Shown here: piece by piece, positions 33,431-41,165 of the stretch
Layout: each line of letters starts with the position of its first letter
Position numbering within the stretch: the first letter of the stretch is position 1
Source of the DNA: Prevotella sp.
GTDB taxonomy: Bacteria; Bacteroidota; Bacteroidia; Bacteroidales; Bacteroidaceae
Assembly (NCBI GenBank): GCA_017478025.1
Contig: JAFVGZ010000019.1
Span: 1 to 41,174, forward strand
Length of the DNA stretch: 41,174 bases
Direction: 5' to 3'
The notes under the pieces: generated by a model
What the model was told of the DNA's origin: nothing
The model's database searches: none
Seen by the model: the letters and a program-made list of their open reading frames with translations, nothing else
Translations under genes and position numbers: made by a program

Positions 33431-34339
33431 GTGCGTAAACTCATCACAACATATTACCTGCTCCTGTGCGTCATCTTCTCACATGCACAGACCATACGCC
33501 TGTGGGATGGCACTAAGGTTAAGGCCAAGAGTGTCACGCTGACAGCATACATCCCCGATAGTTGCGCCACCGAGACAGCTGTGATTATATGTCCCGGAGG
33601 AAGCTATTGCTGGCACGACCGCGAGACGGAGGGCAGTGACGTGGCTCGCTGGTTGCAGAGCAAGGGCATTGCCGCCTTTGTCCTCAACTACAGAGTGCAG
33701 GGCATTTTCCAATATGTCACACACTCCAGGCTGATAGTACCTGGCAGGCAATACCCTGATATGCTTGAGGATCTGCAGATGGCCATACTCTACGTAAGAA
33801 ACAATGCCGCGCGCTTAGGGGTAAATCAGCACAGGGTAGGCGTGATGGGATTCTCTGCGGGAGGACATCTCGCCATGTTGTCGGCAGAAAGAAGCGAGGA
33901 TAAGTTCCTCCGTCGGAGGGGGATAGATGTCGTGACATCGCTACGGCCTGATTTCGTGGCTCCGATTTACCCCGTGGTGACCATGCAAGGTCGCTATGTC
34001 CATAAGCGTTCGCGAAGGGGATTGTTGGGTGACTACAGGAAATACCGAAAGTCATTGCGCGACTCCCTGTCACTTGAAAATCATGTACCCTCAGACTGCC
34101 CGCCAGTGTTTCTTGTCAACTGTAAGGACGACCCAGTAGTGAAATATCAGAATTCTGAACTGCTTGACTCTGCGCTCTCAGCAAAGGGCATAAGGCATCG
34201 CTACATACAATATGCTACTGGCGGACATGGTTTCGGAGCATCAGACACTAAAGGTACTTCAGAGTGCAGACAATGGAGAGATGAGTTCATACAATGGATA
34301 AAGGGCTTATGGCCTCGCAAGACTGCCTGCAAAACTTGA
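33431..34339 (+). CDS. Secreted alpha/beta-hydrolase (esterase-like)
   Basis: 302 residues, GTG start 10 bases after the previous gene. Signal peptide to about residue 19 (SHAQ). Oxyanion block CPGGSY (54-59), nucleophile GFSAGGH (Ser142), Asp233/234 (KDDP) and His266 (TGGHGFG) give a complete triad. Its fold is that of the BD-FAE/acetyl-esterase family. Possibly trims an acyl ester of the exported product; it might also be an unrelated carbohydrate esterase. Its 3' end is partly duplicated at 34580-34601. Confidence 0.8.
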   Translation: MRKLITTYYLLLCVIFSHAQTIRLWDGTKVKAKSVTLTAYIPDSCATETAVIICPGGSYCWHDRETEGSDVARWLQSKGIAAFVLNYRVQGIFQYVTHSRLIVPGRQYPDMLEDLQMAILYVRNNAARLGVNQHRVGVMGFSAGGHLAMLSAERSEDKFLRRRGIDVVTSLRPDFVAPIYPVVTMQGRYVHKRSRRGLLGDYRKYRKSLRDSLSLENHVPSDCPPVFLVNCKDDPVVKYQNSELLDSALSAKGIRHRYIQYATGGHGFGASDTKGTSECRQWRDEFIQWIKGLWPRKTACKT

Positions 34340-34427
34340 ATAAAATGATTAATACTTTCGTGCAGGAACAAGTGATTTCCACAGTAGAACTACGATTGTC
34401 AACATGCCTGCCATACTACATAAACAA

Positions 34428-34513
34428 GATTACCAAAGGCTGGTAAACCGATTACCAAAGGCTGGTAACCCGATTACCAAGGCTTGGTAACCCGATTACC
34501 AAGGCTTGGTAAT
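34428..34513 (+). repeat. Four tandem 22-bp hairpin units
   Basis: Units GATTACCAA(A)GGC(T)TGGTAA(C/A)CC at 34428, 34450, 34472 and 34494 (last partial). Each is self-complementary: TTACCA pairs with TGGTAA, and in units 3-4 TTACCAA pairs with TTGGTAA. It lies in the only large gap of the cluster (34340-34680), about 170 bases before the exporter gene. A 22-base direct repeat (34323-34344 and 34580-34601, 20/22 identical) brackets it. Nothing else is seen in this gap. Confidence 0.8.
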
Positions 34514-34680
34514 ATCAAAACTCATTCGGTTGGCCGTCTGGGACCCTTGCGTGGCAAAGTGTGGAGCAAGCACTCCTGGCTGCCTGCGGAACTTGAATAA
34601 AGGAACTGTTTTAATACAAGGATATTCTCATCATCAAACACATAATTCACATATACGATTTCTTAAGCAGTCATGCATCG

Positions 34681-37047
34681 GTGCGATGGCTTACGTTGCT
34701 TTGCATGACTGCCGTTATGACGGTCTTAACGCTCGGCCTGTCGTACAAGGAAGACATTTCAGACTTCCTTCCGTTTGACACTCAGGGTCGTGAGGCATTG
34801 GAAGTTTATCAGGATATATCAGGGGCTGACAGGCTGATAGTCATAGCAGAGGGTAAACGTGAGGAACCGGAGAAGTTGGTGGAGGCAATGGAAAATTTCA
34901 CTTCTTCTCTGCCAAAAGGCATAGATGTGACAGCACGGATGGATATGGATGAGATAGCTGGCGTACAGCGGTTCGTGTATGACAATATACCTTATTTTCT
35001 TGACCATGATGATTATGTCAGAATGGACTCAATGCTGAGCCAGCCAGACTTTATAACCAACCAGTTGAGGGAGTCCCGCCAGATGCTGATGTTGCCTACA
35101 GGCGGCTTGTTGTCAGGCAATATGAGTCGTGACCCTTTGAATCTCTTTACACCTGTTGTGTCAGAGATGGCACAGGGCCAGATGCTGACGCATTTTGAGA
35201 CTTACGACGGCTATATCTTCACTCCCGACATGACGCGCGCTGTGGCGCTGATAACATCGCCTTACGGTAATGCCGAGACAGCCAGGAACAGTGCCCTGAT
35301 GGATACGTTACGCATGGCGATAGAGGCCGCAGCCGTGACTGTCCCTGATGTGAAGATGCACGTTACGGGAGGACCGGCAATAGCGGTGGGTAATGCTGAG
35401 CAGATAAGGAGTGATGCAACGATGGCCATTGCGGTGTCATCGCTATTGATTGTCGCATTGTTGCTGTATTACCTTCGACAGTTGAGGCGTATCCTGCTAA
35501 TCGTTCTCGCCATAGCGTGGGGGTGGCTCTTTGCTATGGGAGGAATGGCTCTTGTTCATAGTGAGGTGAGCATCATCGTGTTGGGCTTGGCAAGTGTAAT
35601 AATAGGTATAGCAGTAAACTATCCCTTACACATGGTGGTTCACACCCGCAACGGTATGAGCATGAGAGATGCGCTGCAAGACATAGCTAAGCCATTGCTG
35701 ATAGGAAATATCACAACTGTAGGAGCATTCATGGCGCTCATCCCGCTCGATGCCTCTGCATTGCGAGACCTCGGGCTGTTTGCTTCCTTTCTGCTTGTAG
35801 GCACAATATGTTTTGTGCTGATATGGCTGCCGCAGATTATGCCCACTCGTCTTACTGCCGTAACTGGCGGTTCAAGTTTTGGTGGCAAAAGGATATTGGA
35901 GCGTTTCCCGAAGGGGACAATGGGTCTGGTGGGGGTATTGGTGATTACATCGGTGCTTGGATACTATAGCCTCGGTGTGGAGTTTGATACTGATATGGCT
36001 CATCTCAACTACATGACCGACGCTCAGCGGCGTGATATGGAGTACCTCGACAGCCTGCTCAAAAACAACAAAAGAGCAAATGCCGGTACTCAAACGCTTT
36101 ATGTCGTCTCGTCAGCAAAGACAATAGATGAGGCATTGGACAAACACGCGGAAAAGAAAACGGCTATAGAAAGTCTGGAGAAGGGTAAGAAACACAGTCC
36201 CGTGTTCCGCTTCCTGCCATCGCAGAGAGAACAGCAGCATCGCATTGACATGTGGCGGCAATTTGTCAGTCGCCATCAACAGCAATTCTGCGATGAGTTG
36301 CCACATGTCGCCTTGCGTCTTGGGTTCAGTTCTGAGGCGTTTCAGGAGTTCTCTCATATCATTAATCGTGAGTATGAGACGAGAGACTTTCAATACTTTA
36401 AGCCCCTGACCGCAACAGTCCTGGCAGGGAATATAAGTATCAATCCTAAGCACAACAGATACTCCGTGATAGACAGGGTGGAGGTGAGAAGTGATAGTAT
36501 AGACAATGCGGAAAGAGCTATCTCTGGCAGTTTCAGCGTTAAAAGCATGAACAACGCTCTTGCAAGCACGCTTGCCGATAATTTCAATTATATCGGCATA
36601 GTATGCTCTGCCGTGGTATTCCTCTTCCTATGGCTTTCGTTCCGAAGCTTCAAACTGGCCATTATCAGTTTCCTGCCAATGGTCATAAGCTGGATATGGA
36701 TTCTTGGCATCATGGCTCTGCTCGGCATTAAGTTCAATCTTGTCAATATCATACTCGCTACGTTTATCTTTGGACAAGGGGATGACTACACCATCTTCAT
36801 AACCGAGGGATGCCACCGGGAGAGCTACACAGGCAAACCCGTGTTAGGCGAATACACCGGTAGCATTATGCTTTCAGCCGCAATAATGTTCATTGGCATA
36901 GGCTCTCTTATCTTTGCCAAGCATCCGGCATTGCACTCATTGGCCGAGGTTACCATCATAGGCATGGGGTGCGTGGTGCTCATGGCTAGGGTTATCCCTC
37001 CTATGATATATAATGTGATAATGAAAAAGAAACCAATAAAAGAGTAA
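34681..37047 (+). CDS. MMPL/RND-family exporter
   Basis: 788 residues from the GTG at 34681. The frame is open back to 34615 and encodes a plausible longer start (IYDFLSSHASVRWL), so a rare start codon may be used. Twelve helices in two halves, with periplasmic loops after helix 1 (DISDFLPFD...) and 7. Conserved GDDY (700-703, in FGQGDDYTIF) and GGPAIAVGNAEQI fit MMPL transporters that export lipids. In aryl-polyene clusters a protein of this type is the proposed exporter. The next gene starts 2 bases later. Confidence 0.9.
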   Translation: MRWLTLLCMTAVMTVLTLGLSYKEDISDFLPFDTQGREALEVYQDISGADRLIVIAEGKREEPEKLVEAMENFTSSLPKGIDVTARMDMDEIAGVQRFVYDNIPYFLDHDDYVRMDSMLSQPDFITNQLRESRQMLMLPTGGLLSGNMSRDPLNLFTPVVSEMAQGQMLTHFETYDGYIFTPDMTRAVALITSPYGNAETARNSALMDTLRMAIEAAAVTVPDVKMHVTGGPAIAVGNAEQIRSDATMAIAVSSLLIVALLLYYLRQLRRILLIVLAIAWGWLFAMGGMALVHSEVSIIVLGLASVIIGIAVNYPLHMVVHTRNGMSMRDALQDIAKPLLIGNITTVGAFMALIPLDASALRDLGLFASFLLVGTICFVLIWLPQIMPTRLTAVTGGSSFGGKRILERFPKGTMGLVGVLVITSVLGYYSLGVEFDTDMAHLNYMTDAQRRDMEYLDSLLKNNKRANAGTQTLYVVSSAKTIDEALDKHAEKKTAIESLEKGKKHSPVFRFLPSQREQQHRIDMWRQFVSRHQQQFCDELPHVALRLGFSSEAFQEFSHIINREYETRDFQYFKPLTATVLAGNISINPKHNRYSVIDRVEVRSDSIDNAERAISGSFSVKSMNNALASTLADNFNYIGIVCSAVVFLFLWLSFRSFKLAIISFLPMVISWIWILGIMALLGIKFNLVNIILATFIFGQGDDYTIFITEGCHRESYTGKPVLGEYTGSIMLSAAIMFIGIGSLIFAKHPALHSLAEVTIIGMGCVVLMARVIPPMIYNVIMKKKPIKE

Positions 37048-37049
37048 CA

Positions 37050-37953
37050 ATGGTACGTAAAATTCTTACAACGCTAATTGTATTTTTTACAATGTCCGGC
37101 TCCCTGTATGCGCAGAGCAGGGTGGAGCATGTGTTTTATCAGTCCTCTATCAGCGAAACAGAAGACAAGAGGGCTCTCAACGTTTACCTTCCTGAAGGCT
37201 ATGACAGTACTAAGGAAACAAAATACCCCGTGCTGTATCTGCTTCATGGCAAGGGAGGGGACGAGTATTCGTGGCTTATCATGGGACACATTACGCAGAT
37301 TATGGATAGCCTTATAACAGAGAATAAGGTGAGACCGATGATAGTCGTTATGCCCAACGGTAATGTGGAACAGGGTGCCGCTTCCACTCGGTCTATGATG
37401 GGTAGGATAGAGAGTCATTTCGTCCCTGAAGTGATGGCCTATGTTTGAGACGCACTACCGTACCCTCAACGAGAAATCACATCGCGCCATTGCGGGAATG
37501 AACCTCGGGGGATTACATTCTCTTTTCATCTCAGCAAACAATCCCGACAAGTTTGACTATGTGGGACTGTTTACTCCTCAAACCACTAATGCCTTGTCCA
37601 ACGGCACCATCAATGCCGTGCAGGGCATTTACGATGCAGCGGAGAACCTGCCTTTCTTCGGAGGAAAACTGTCATCCAAGCTGGAACGAAAATACGGTGC
37701 CAAGGAGAATTTCGATGTGTATCGTAACATCGAGGGCAAGCTGAAAGAGCAGTTTGAGATACCGCCACGACTGTATTACATCGCCTGCGACAAGGAGGAT
37801 TATATCAAGAATCTGGTTGACATACACCGTAAGCGACTTGATAACGCAGGCTATAAATATACATACGTGGAGACCATAGGAGAACACTCGTGGGGCGTTT
37901 GGCGCAGATACTTAATAGATTTCCTCAGTAGAACCAACAATTTATCAAAATAA
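37050..37953 (+). pseudogene. Frameshifted esterase-like alpha/beta-hydrolase, nucleophile lost
   Basis: Two overlapping frames (37050-37448 and 37441-37953) join into one 300-residue protein of the esterase family if one T is removed from the TTT at 37444-37446: VMAYV then ETHYRTLNEKSH. The first part has a signal peptide (FFTMSGSLYAQS) and YLLHGKGGDEYSW; the second has IAGMNLGGLHSL, where the family's catalytic Ser (GxSxGG) is Asn. A frameshift plus loss of the nucleophile points to decay. It may be a sequencing error for the frame, but not for the Asn. Confidence 0.8.
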
Positions 37954-37954
37954 T

Positions 37955-38176
37955 ATGAAACAACGTATCAGGCAGATAATGGAAGAGAATCTTCCGTTGG
38001 TTGACGTTGACGCTGACTTCCTTTTTGCCGAACTCAGCTCTCTCGACATCACCAGTCTGATGATGCTCCTCTCCGAAGAGTATCACGTCACCCTCGACTC
38101 CAGTGATGTCACACCCAGGAACTTTCGCTCGCTTGACAGTATTGTGAATATGGTGAAAAGTAAACTGCCTCAATGA
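37955..38176 (+). CDS. Acyl-carrier-protein-like protein 3
   Basis: 73 residues, small and acidic with ACP-like helices. The expected DSL site appears as ELSSLDITSL: Ser29 is in place but the preceding Asp is Ser28. It may be a carrier with altered partner selection or a non-modified relic. It starts 1 base after the broken esterase and overlaps the ligase by 4 bases, so ligase and carrier form a translational pair. Confidence 0.75.
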   Translation: MKQRIRQIMEENLPLVDVDADFLFAELSSLDITSLMMLLSEEYHVTLDSSDVTPRNFRSLDSIVNMVKSKLPQ

Positions 38177-39291
38177 ATATACTGGACTATATACAGAGGC
38201 AGGCCAATAGTACTCCCGACAGAGTGGCGATAGTCTGTTATCACCGTAACTCCGAAAGGCAAAGCACTCTCACCTATGCAGAGGTATATCAGCGAATGGT
38301 GACCGGTGCAGCCCTTCCAATCCCCTTGCTCGGTGACAGGTGGGACGGCGATTTCGTACTCTATACTACTGGTTCTACGGGCAAACCGAAGGCGGTGACT
38401 GTCACACAGCAGACGGTGATGCGCAATTCGCTGAACCTCATCAACGGTCATGGGTACAAGGACCAGCTGCAGTTTATTATTGCCGGTCCAATGGACCATC
38501 TGGGGTGCTGGTCTAAGTTGTTCCCGACACTCATGGTTGGCGGTACCCTGCACATCTTGCCCGACGGAATGAAGGATATGAATGCCTTTTTCCGCGTAAT
38601 GAGCGACACCGGCAAGCGCTACGCTTCCTTCCTGGTTCCCGCAAATCTGAGGATGCTTATTCAGTTTGCCTCAGACCGCCTCCAGTCCCATGCCGGTGTC
38701 ATAGACTTCATAGAGACCGGTGCCGCACCCATGTCCCGAGGCGATATGCTGACGCTCTGCCGACTCTTGCCACACAGCCGCCTCTACAATACCTACGCCT
38801 CAACTGAGGCAGGCATCGTGGCAACCTATAACTACAACGACGGTAAGTGTAAGGCGGCATGCTGCGGAGTGCCGTTCAGCAACGTGGATTTCTCCATCAG
38901 CGACAATGGGCTGATAGCAGGAAGCTCTGATATCGGCTTCCTCGACGAGGACGGCATGCTGCATATCGTGGGCAGGCAAGACGATATTATCAATGTCGGC
39001 GGACTCAAGGTGGCTCCCGCAGAGATCGAAGACGCGGCGATGACCATTGCCGGCATACAGGACTGTATCTGCATTCCACGTCAGCACCCCGTAATGGGAC
39101 AGGTGCCGGAACTGCTCGTCGTGATGCGCACCGGCCACAGTTTTGACAAGCGAACCATTGCAAAGGCGCTCGTTCCTCTGTTGGAGCGTTACAAAATACC
39201 GCAATTCATCATGGATGTTGACCACATTGAGCGGACTTTCAATGGCAAACCAAACAGGTCTTTTTACTCAACTCTCAATTCTCCGAAATGA
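38173..39291 (+). CDS. Compact AMP-forming acyl/aryl ligase
   Basis: 372 residues, far shorter than the usual 500-550 for adenylate-forming enzymes because most of the N-terminal subdomain is missing: the P-loop YTTGSTGKPKA is already at residue 64. Later motifs are intact: YASTEAG, GRQDDIINVGGLKVAP and the C-terminal NGKPNRS with catalytic Lys359. Most likely it activates an acid as acyl-AMP and loads it on ACP 3 or the other ACPs as a starter. Aryl-polyene clusters use such a ligase for 4-hydroxybenzoate; the substrate here is not known. Confidence 0.87.
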   Translation: MNILDYIQRQANSTPDRVAIVCYHRNSERQSTLTYAEVYQRMVTGAALPIPLLGDRWDGDFVLYTTGSTGKPKAVTVTQQTVMRNSLNLINGHGYKDQLQFIIAGPMDHLGCWSKLFPTLMVGGTLHILPDGMKDMNAFFRVMSDTGKRYASFLVPANLRMLIQFASDRLQSHAGVIDFIETGAAPMSRGDMLTLCRLLPHSRLYNTYASTEAGIVATYNYNDGKCKAACCGVPFSNVDFSISDNGLIAGSSDIGFLDEDGMLHIVGRQDDIINVGGLKVAPAEIEDAAMTIAGIQDCICIPRQHPVMGQVPELLVVMRTGHSFDKRTIAKALVPLLERYKIPQFIMDVDHIERTFNGKPNRSFYSTLNSPK

Positions 39292-39337
39292 GGAATGGTA
39301 TTGACAAAGCCTGGTAACATAGCGCTCAATGGCATTT

Positions 39338-39385
39338 AATACCCTTGTTCCTTACCCTGTTTGGCAAAGGAACAAGGGTATTTTG
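39338..39385 (+). terminator. Terminator of the biosynthetic cluster
   Basis: AATACCCTTGTTCCTT (39338-39353) pairs with its complement at 39367-39382 around a 13-base loop, followed by T residues. It closes the transcript after the ligase. Confidence 0.88.
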
Positions 39386-39413
39386 CAAAAAGAATAAAGA
39401 TATTTGGCAAAAG

Positions 39414-39449
39414 AAAAAGGACTTGCACCATTGGTGTAAGTCCTTTTTT
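39414..39449. terminator. Bidirectional terminator
   Basis: AAAAAGGACTTGCACCA pairs with TGGTGTAAGTCCTTTTTT around a short loop, with A and T tracts on both sides. On the plus strand it backs up the cluster terminator; on the minus strand it ends the tRNA transcript at 39464. Confidence 0.85.
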
Positions 39450-39463
39450 CATGCAATTGAAAG

Positions 39464-39537
39464 TAGCGGGAGGGGGCCACGATCCCTCGACCTCCGGATT
39501 ATGAATCCGACGCTCTAACCAGCTGAGCTATCCCGCC
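39464..39537 (-). tRNA. tRNA-Met (elongator) or tRNA-Ile2, anticodon CAT
   Basis: 74-base cloverleaf on the minus strand: acceptor GGCGGGA/TCCCGCT (G1:U72 wobble), D arm, anticodon stem TCGGA/TCCGG with loop TTCATAA, T arm GAGGG/CCCCC with a non-standard loop (ATCGTGG; U at 58, one stem mismatch). A73 discriminator; CCA not encoded. C34 could be lysidine-modified (Ile2), so identity is not settled. Confidence 0.85.
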
Positions 39538-39556
39538 ATATCGCGTTTTGCGGGTG

Positions 39557-39588
39557 CAAAGGTAGGCATTTTTTTTCTTCTGTGCAAA
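39557..39588 (-). promoter_or_regulatory. Promoter for the CAT tRNA
   Basis: Minus-strand TTTG at 39585-39588, 20-base spacer, TACCTTTG at 39557-39564; the flanking GCGGGTGCAAAGGTA matches the tRNA-His promoter. Confidence 0.8.
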
Positions 39589-39694
39589 TTTTTTTATAAG
39601 AAATTACTCTGTAAAGGGCATTTCTCTGGCTCTTTGTAAGAGGAGAATAGAATTATTTGTACTTTTACACAGGAATCTGAAAAAGCACTTCTAT

Positions 39695-40138
39695 ATGGCA
39701 GCACACAATTCTTTAGGACAATGGGGCGAGGATGTTGCAGCGAAGTATCTGATCTCTAAAGGGTGGTATATACGTGACCGCAACTGGCGTAACCATCATA
39801 AGGAGATAGATATTGTGTGCATAGACGAGGATATGACGACCCTGCTGATTGTGGAAGTCAAGACACGCAGCAGTGACGCCTTTGGGCAACCCGATGAAGC
39901 CATGTCGCTGGAGAAACGCCACAATATCATTAAGGCGGCGCAAGATTATGTGTTGAGCAACTATCTCACGCACCTGACGCTGCGATATGACACCGTCTCG
40001 GTAATTGGAACACCTGAGGCGGGCTACACTATAGATCATAAAGAAGGTGCTTATGACGTTTTGTCACAGTTCCAGTTCAGCAAAGAAGGATACATGAGTC
40101 GCCTGTCACGCGTCAGGCATCGTCGTGGATTGTGGTAA
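39695..40138 (+). CDS. yraN: YraN/UPF0102 family protein
   Basis: 147 residues, single-domain restriction-endonuclease-like fold: LGQWGEDVAAKYL at the N-terminus, then HHKEIDIVCIDE and LLIVEVKTRSS, which carry the Asp, Glu-x-Lys of PD-(D/E)xK nucleases. Function of the family is not established. Upstream TACTTTTA at 39660-39667 is a weak -7 box. The next gene starts 10 bases later. Confidence 0.88.
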   Translation: MAAHNSLGQWGEDVAAKYLISKGWYIRDRNWRNHHKEIDIVCIDEDMTTLLIVEVKTRSSDAFGQPDEAMSLEKRHNIIKAAQDYVLSNYLTHLTLRYDTVSVIGTPEAGYTIDHKEGAYDVLSQFQFSKEGYMSRLSRVRHRRGLW

Positions 40139-40148
40139 ATAATGAACC

Positions 40149-41069
40149 ATGAAAGAAAAGAAAATACCCACATGGGAAGAGTTGTTGGCATCATTGAATG
40201 CCTGTAACAGTCATCCTGCGGACACGGCCTGGGATGCCTATCGTTATCTTAGTGCCCATTTAGGCGAGATGTCATCAGAGGAGGCACGCTCTCTGTTGGC
40301 CTGTGCCATGAAGATTCCGTTGCCACGCCCGTCGCTGTTGCACTCCTGTCTGCTCAGTGTGGCGCTGCGAATGGCTGAGTCGTTTCCTGACTTTAAGCTG
40401 CTGAAGTTCCTCATCTTATGGGGATATGACGTCAATCTTCGCAGCGAAGACCGTCAGCAGCAAGTGGGCAGCGATGGCCGCACATTCATCTCGCTTGAGG
40501 ATAAGACGGAGCGTGCCGTAAGAAAATACCTTACAAGTCACCCGTCGGAATGTCCGTTGCAGCCTGTCAAGGAACTGCCGATGATCGCTCAGCCTGTCAT
40601 AGGCTATGTGCACAGCTATGATGCGGGCAATGATTATTACCATATATATGATAATCTCTCGCGGCATTTCGTGGCTATCTCTCCGCTGCAGAAGCCACAG
40701 ATAGGAGATTTCGTATGGTTCTCACCCATCATACCTCGTGAAAGCAAGTTCAAGTCTGCCATTGTGATAAAGCCAGAAGACCCTCGTGCCGGGCAAGAAA
40801 CATTCGGCATGACTGAGGCGGAGGTGACGCAAATTAACAGAAAGGAAGGCTACATGGGCTATAGGTTGCTCAGCTTCCCGCCTGCTACGTCGGAGGGAAC
40901 GTATGCCAAGGAAGGGTATGCTTCGCTGAGGCTGGTGGTGGATATGAATGGAAAGCCGGCATCAAATGCTCTGCGCAAAGGGCAGAGGGTAAAGATGTTG
41001 CTATACCTCACAAGGGGTAAGGATGCTCAGAAGCATAATCACATAGAAAAAATCCTCGTAAGCCAATGA
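40149..41069 (+). CDS. Conserved-looking hypothetical protein
   Basis: 306 residues, no family recognised. Residues 1-120 are helical and Leu-rich (LLHSCLLSVALRMAESFPDFKLLKFLIL); residues 145-215 look beta-rich (GYVHSYDAGNDYYHIYD, FVAISPLQKPQIGDFVWFSP, SAIVIKP), perhaps an OB-like or other small beta domain; residues 255-306 hold another short alpha/beta segment. No signal peptide, so cytoplasmic. Probably in an operon with yraN. Its stop codon lies inside the loop of the terminator. Confidence 0.7.
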   Translation: MKEKKIPTWEELLASLNACNSHPADTAWDAYRYLSAHLGEMSSEEARSLLACAMKIPLPRPSLLHSCLLSVALRMAESFPDFKLLKFLILWGYDVNLRSEDRQQQVGSDGRTFISLEDKTERAVRKYLTSHPSECPLQPVKELPMIAQPVIGYVHSYDAGNDYYHIYDNLSRHFVAISPLQKPQIGDFVWFSPIIPRESKFKSAIVIKPEDPRAGQETFGMTEAEVTQINRKEGYMGYRLLSFPPATSEGTYAKEGYASLRLVVDMNGKPASNALRKGQRVKMLLYLTRGKDAQKHNHIEKILVSQ

Positions 41070-41089
41070 CTTGCGAGGATTTTATTTTC
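41049..41089 (+). terminator. Terminator overlapping the stop codon
   Basis: AAAATCCTCGTAAG (41049-41062) pairs with CTTGCGAGGATTTT (41070-41083), one G:U pair, followed by T residues. The left arm is coding sequence for the last codons of the 306-residue protein. Confidence 0.85.
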
Positions 41090-41093
41090 TGTG

Positions 41094-41165
41094 TGGTGCC
41101 AACGGGAATCGAACCAGTGACACAAGGATTTTCAGTCCATTGCTCTACAACTGAGCTATGGCACC
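41094..41165 (-). tRNA. tRNA-Phe-like gene (anticodon GAA), possibly degenerate
   Basis: Acceptor GGTGCCA/TGGCACC with A73, anticodon loop CTGAAAA (GAA, Phe). Odd points: the D loop is short (AGTTGTA, with only one G where GG is expected), the anticodon stem ATGGA/TCCTT has a U:U mismatch, and the T stem ACTGG/CCCGT has another mismatch. It may be a pseudogene or a divergent functional copy. No CCA encoded. Confidence 0.7.

Noticed and set aside
34428-34513. Possible CRISPR or VNTR coding repeat
   Set aside because: Units are contiguous (no spacers), self-complementary, and not in any supported frame.
25136-39291. Type II or type I PKS or NRPS cluster
   Set aside because: No acyltransferase (malonyl) domain, condensation or PKS-type modules; the ketosynthases are free-standing FabF-like enzymes and the acyltransferases are LPLATs, which fits aryl-polyene-type clusters better.
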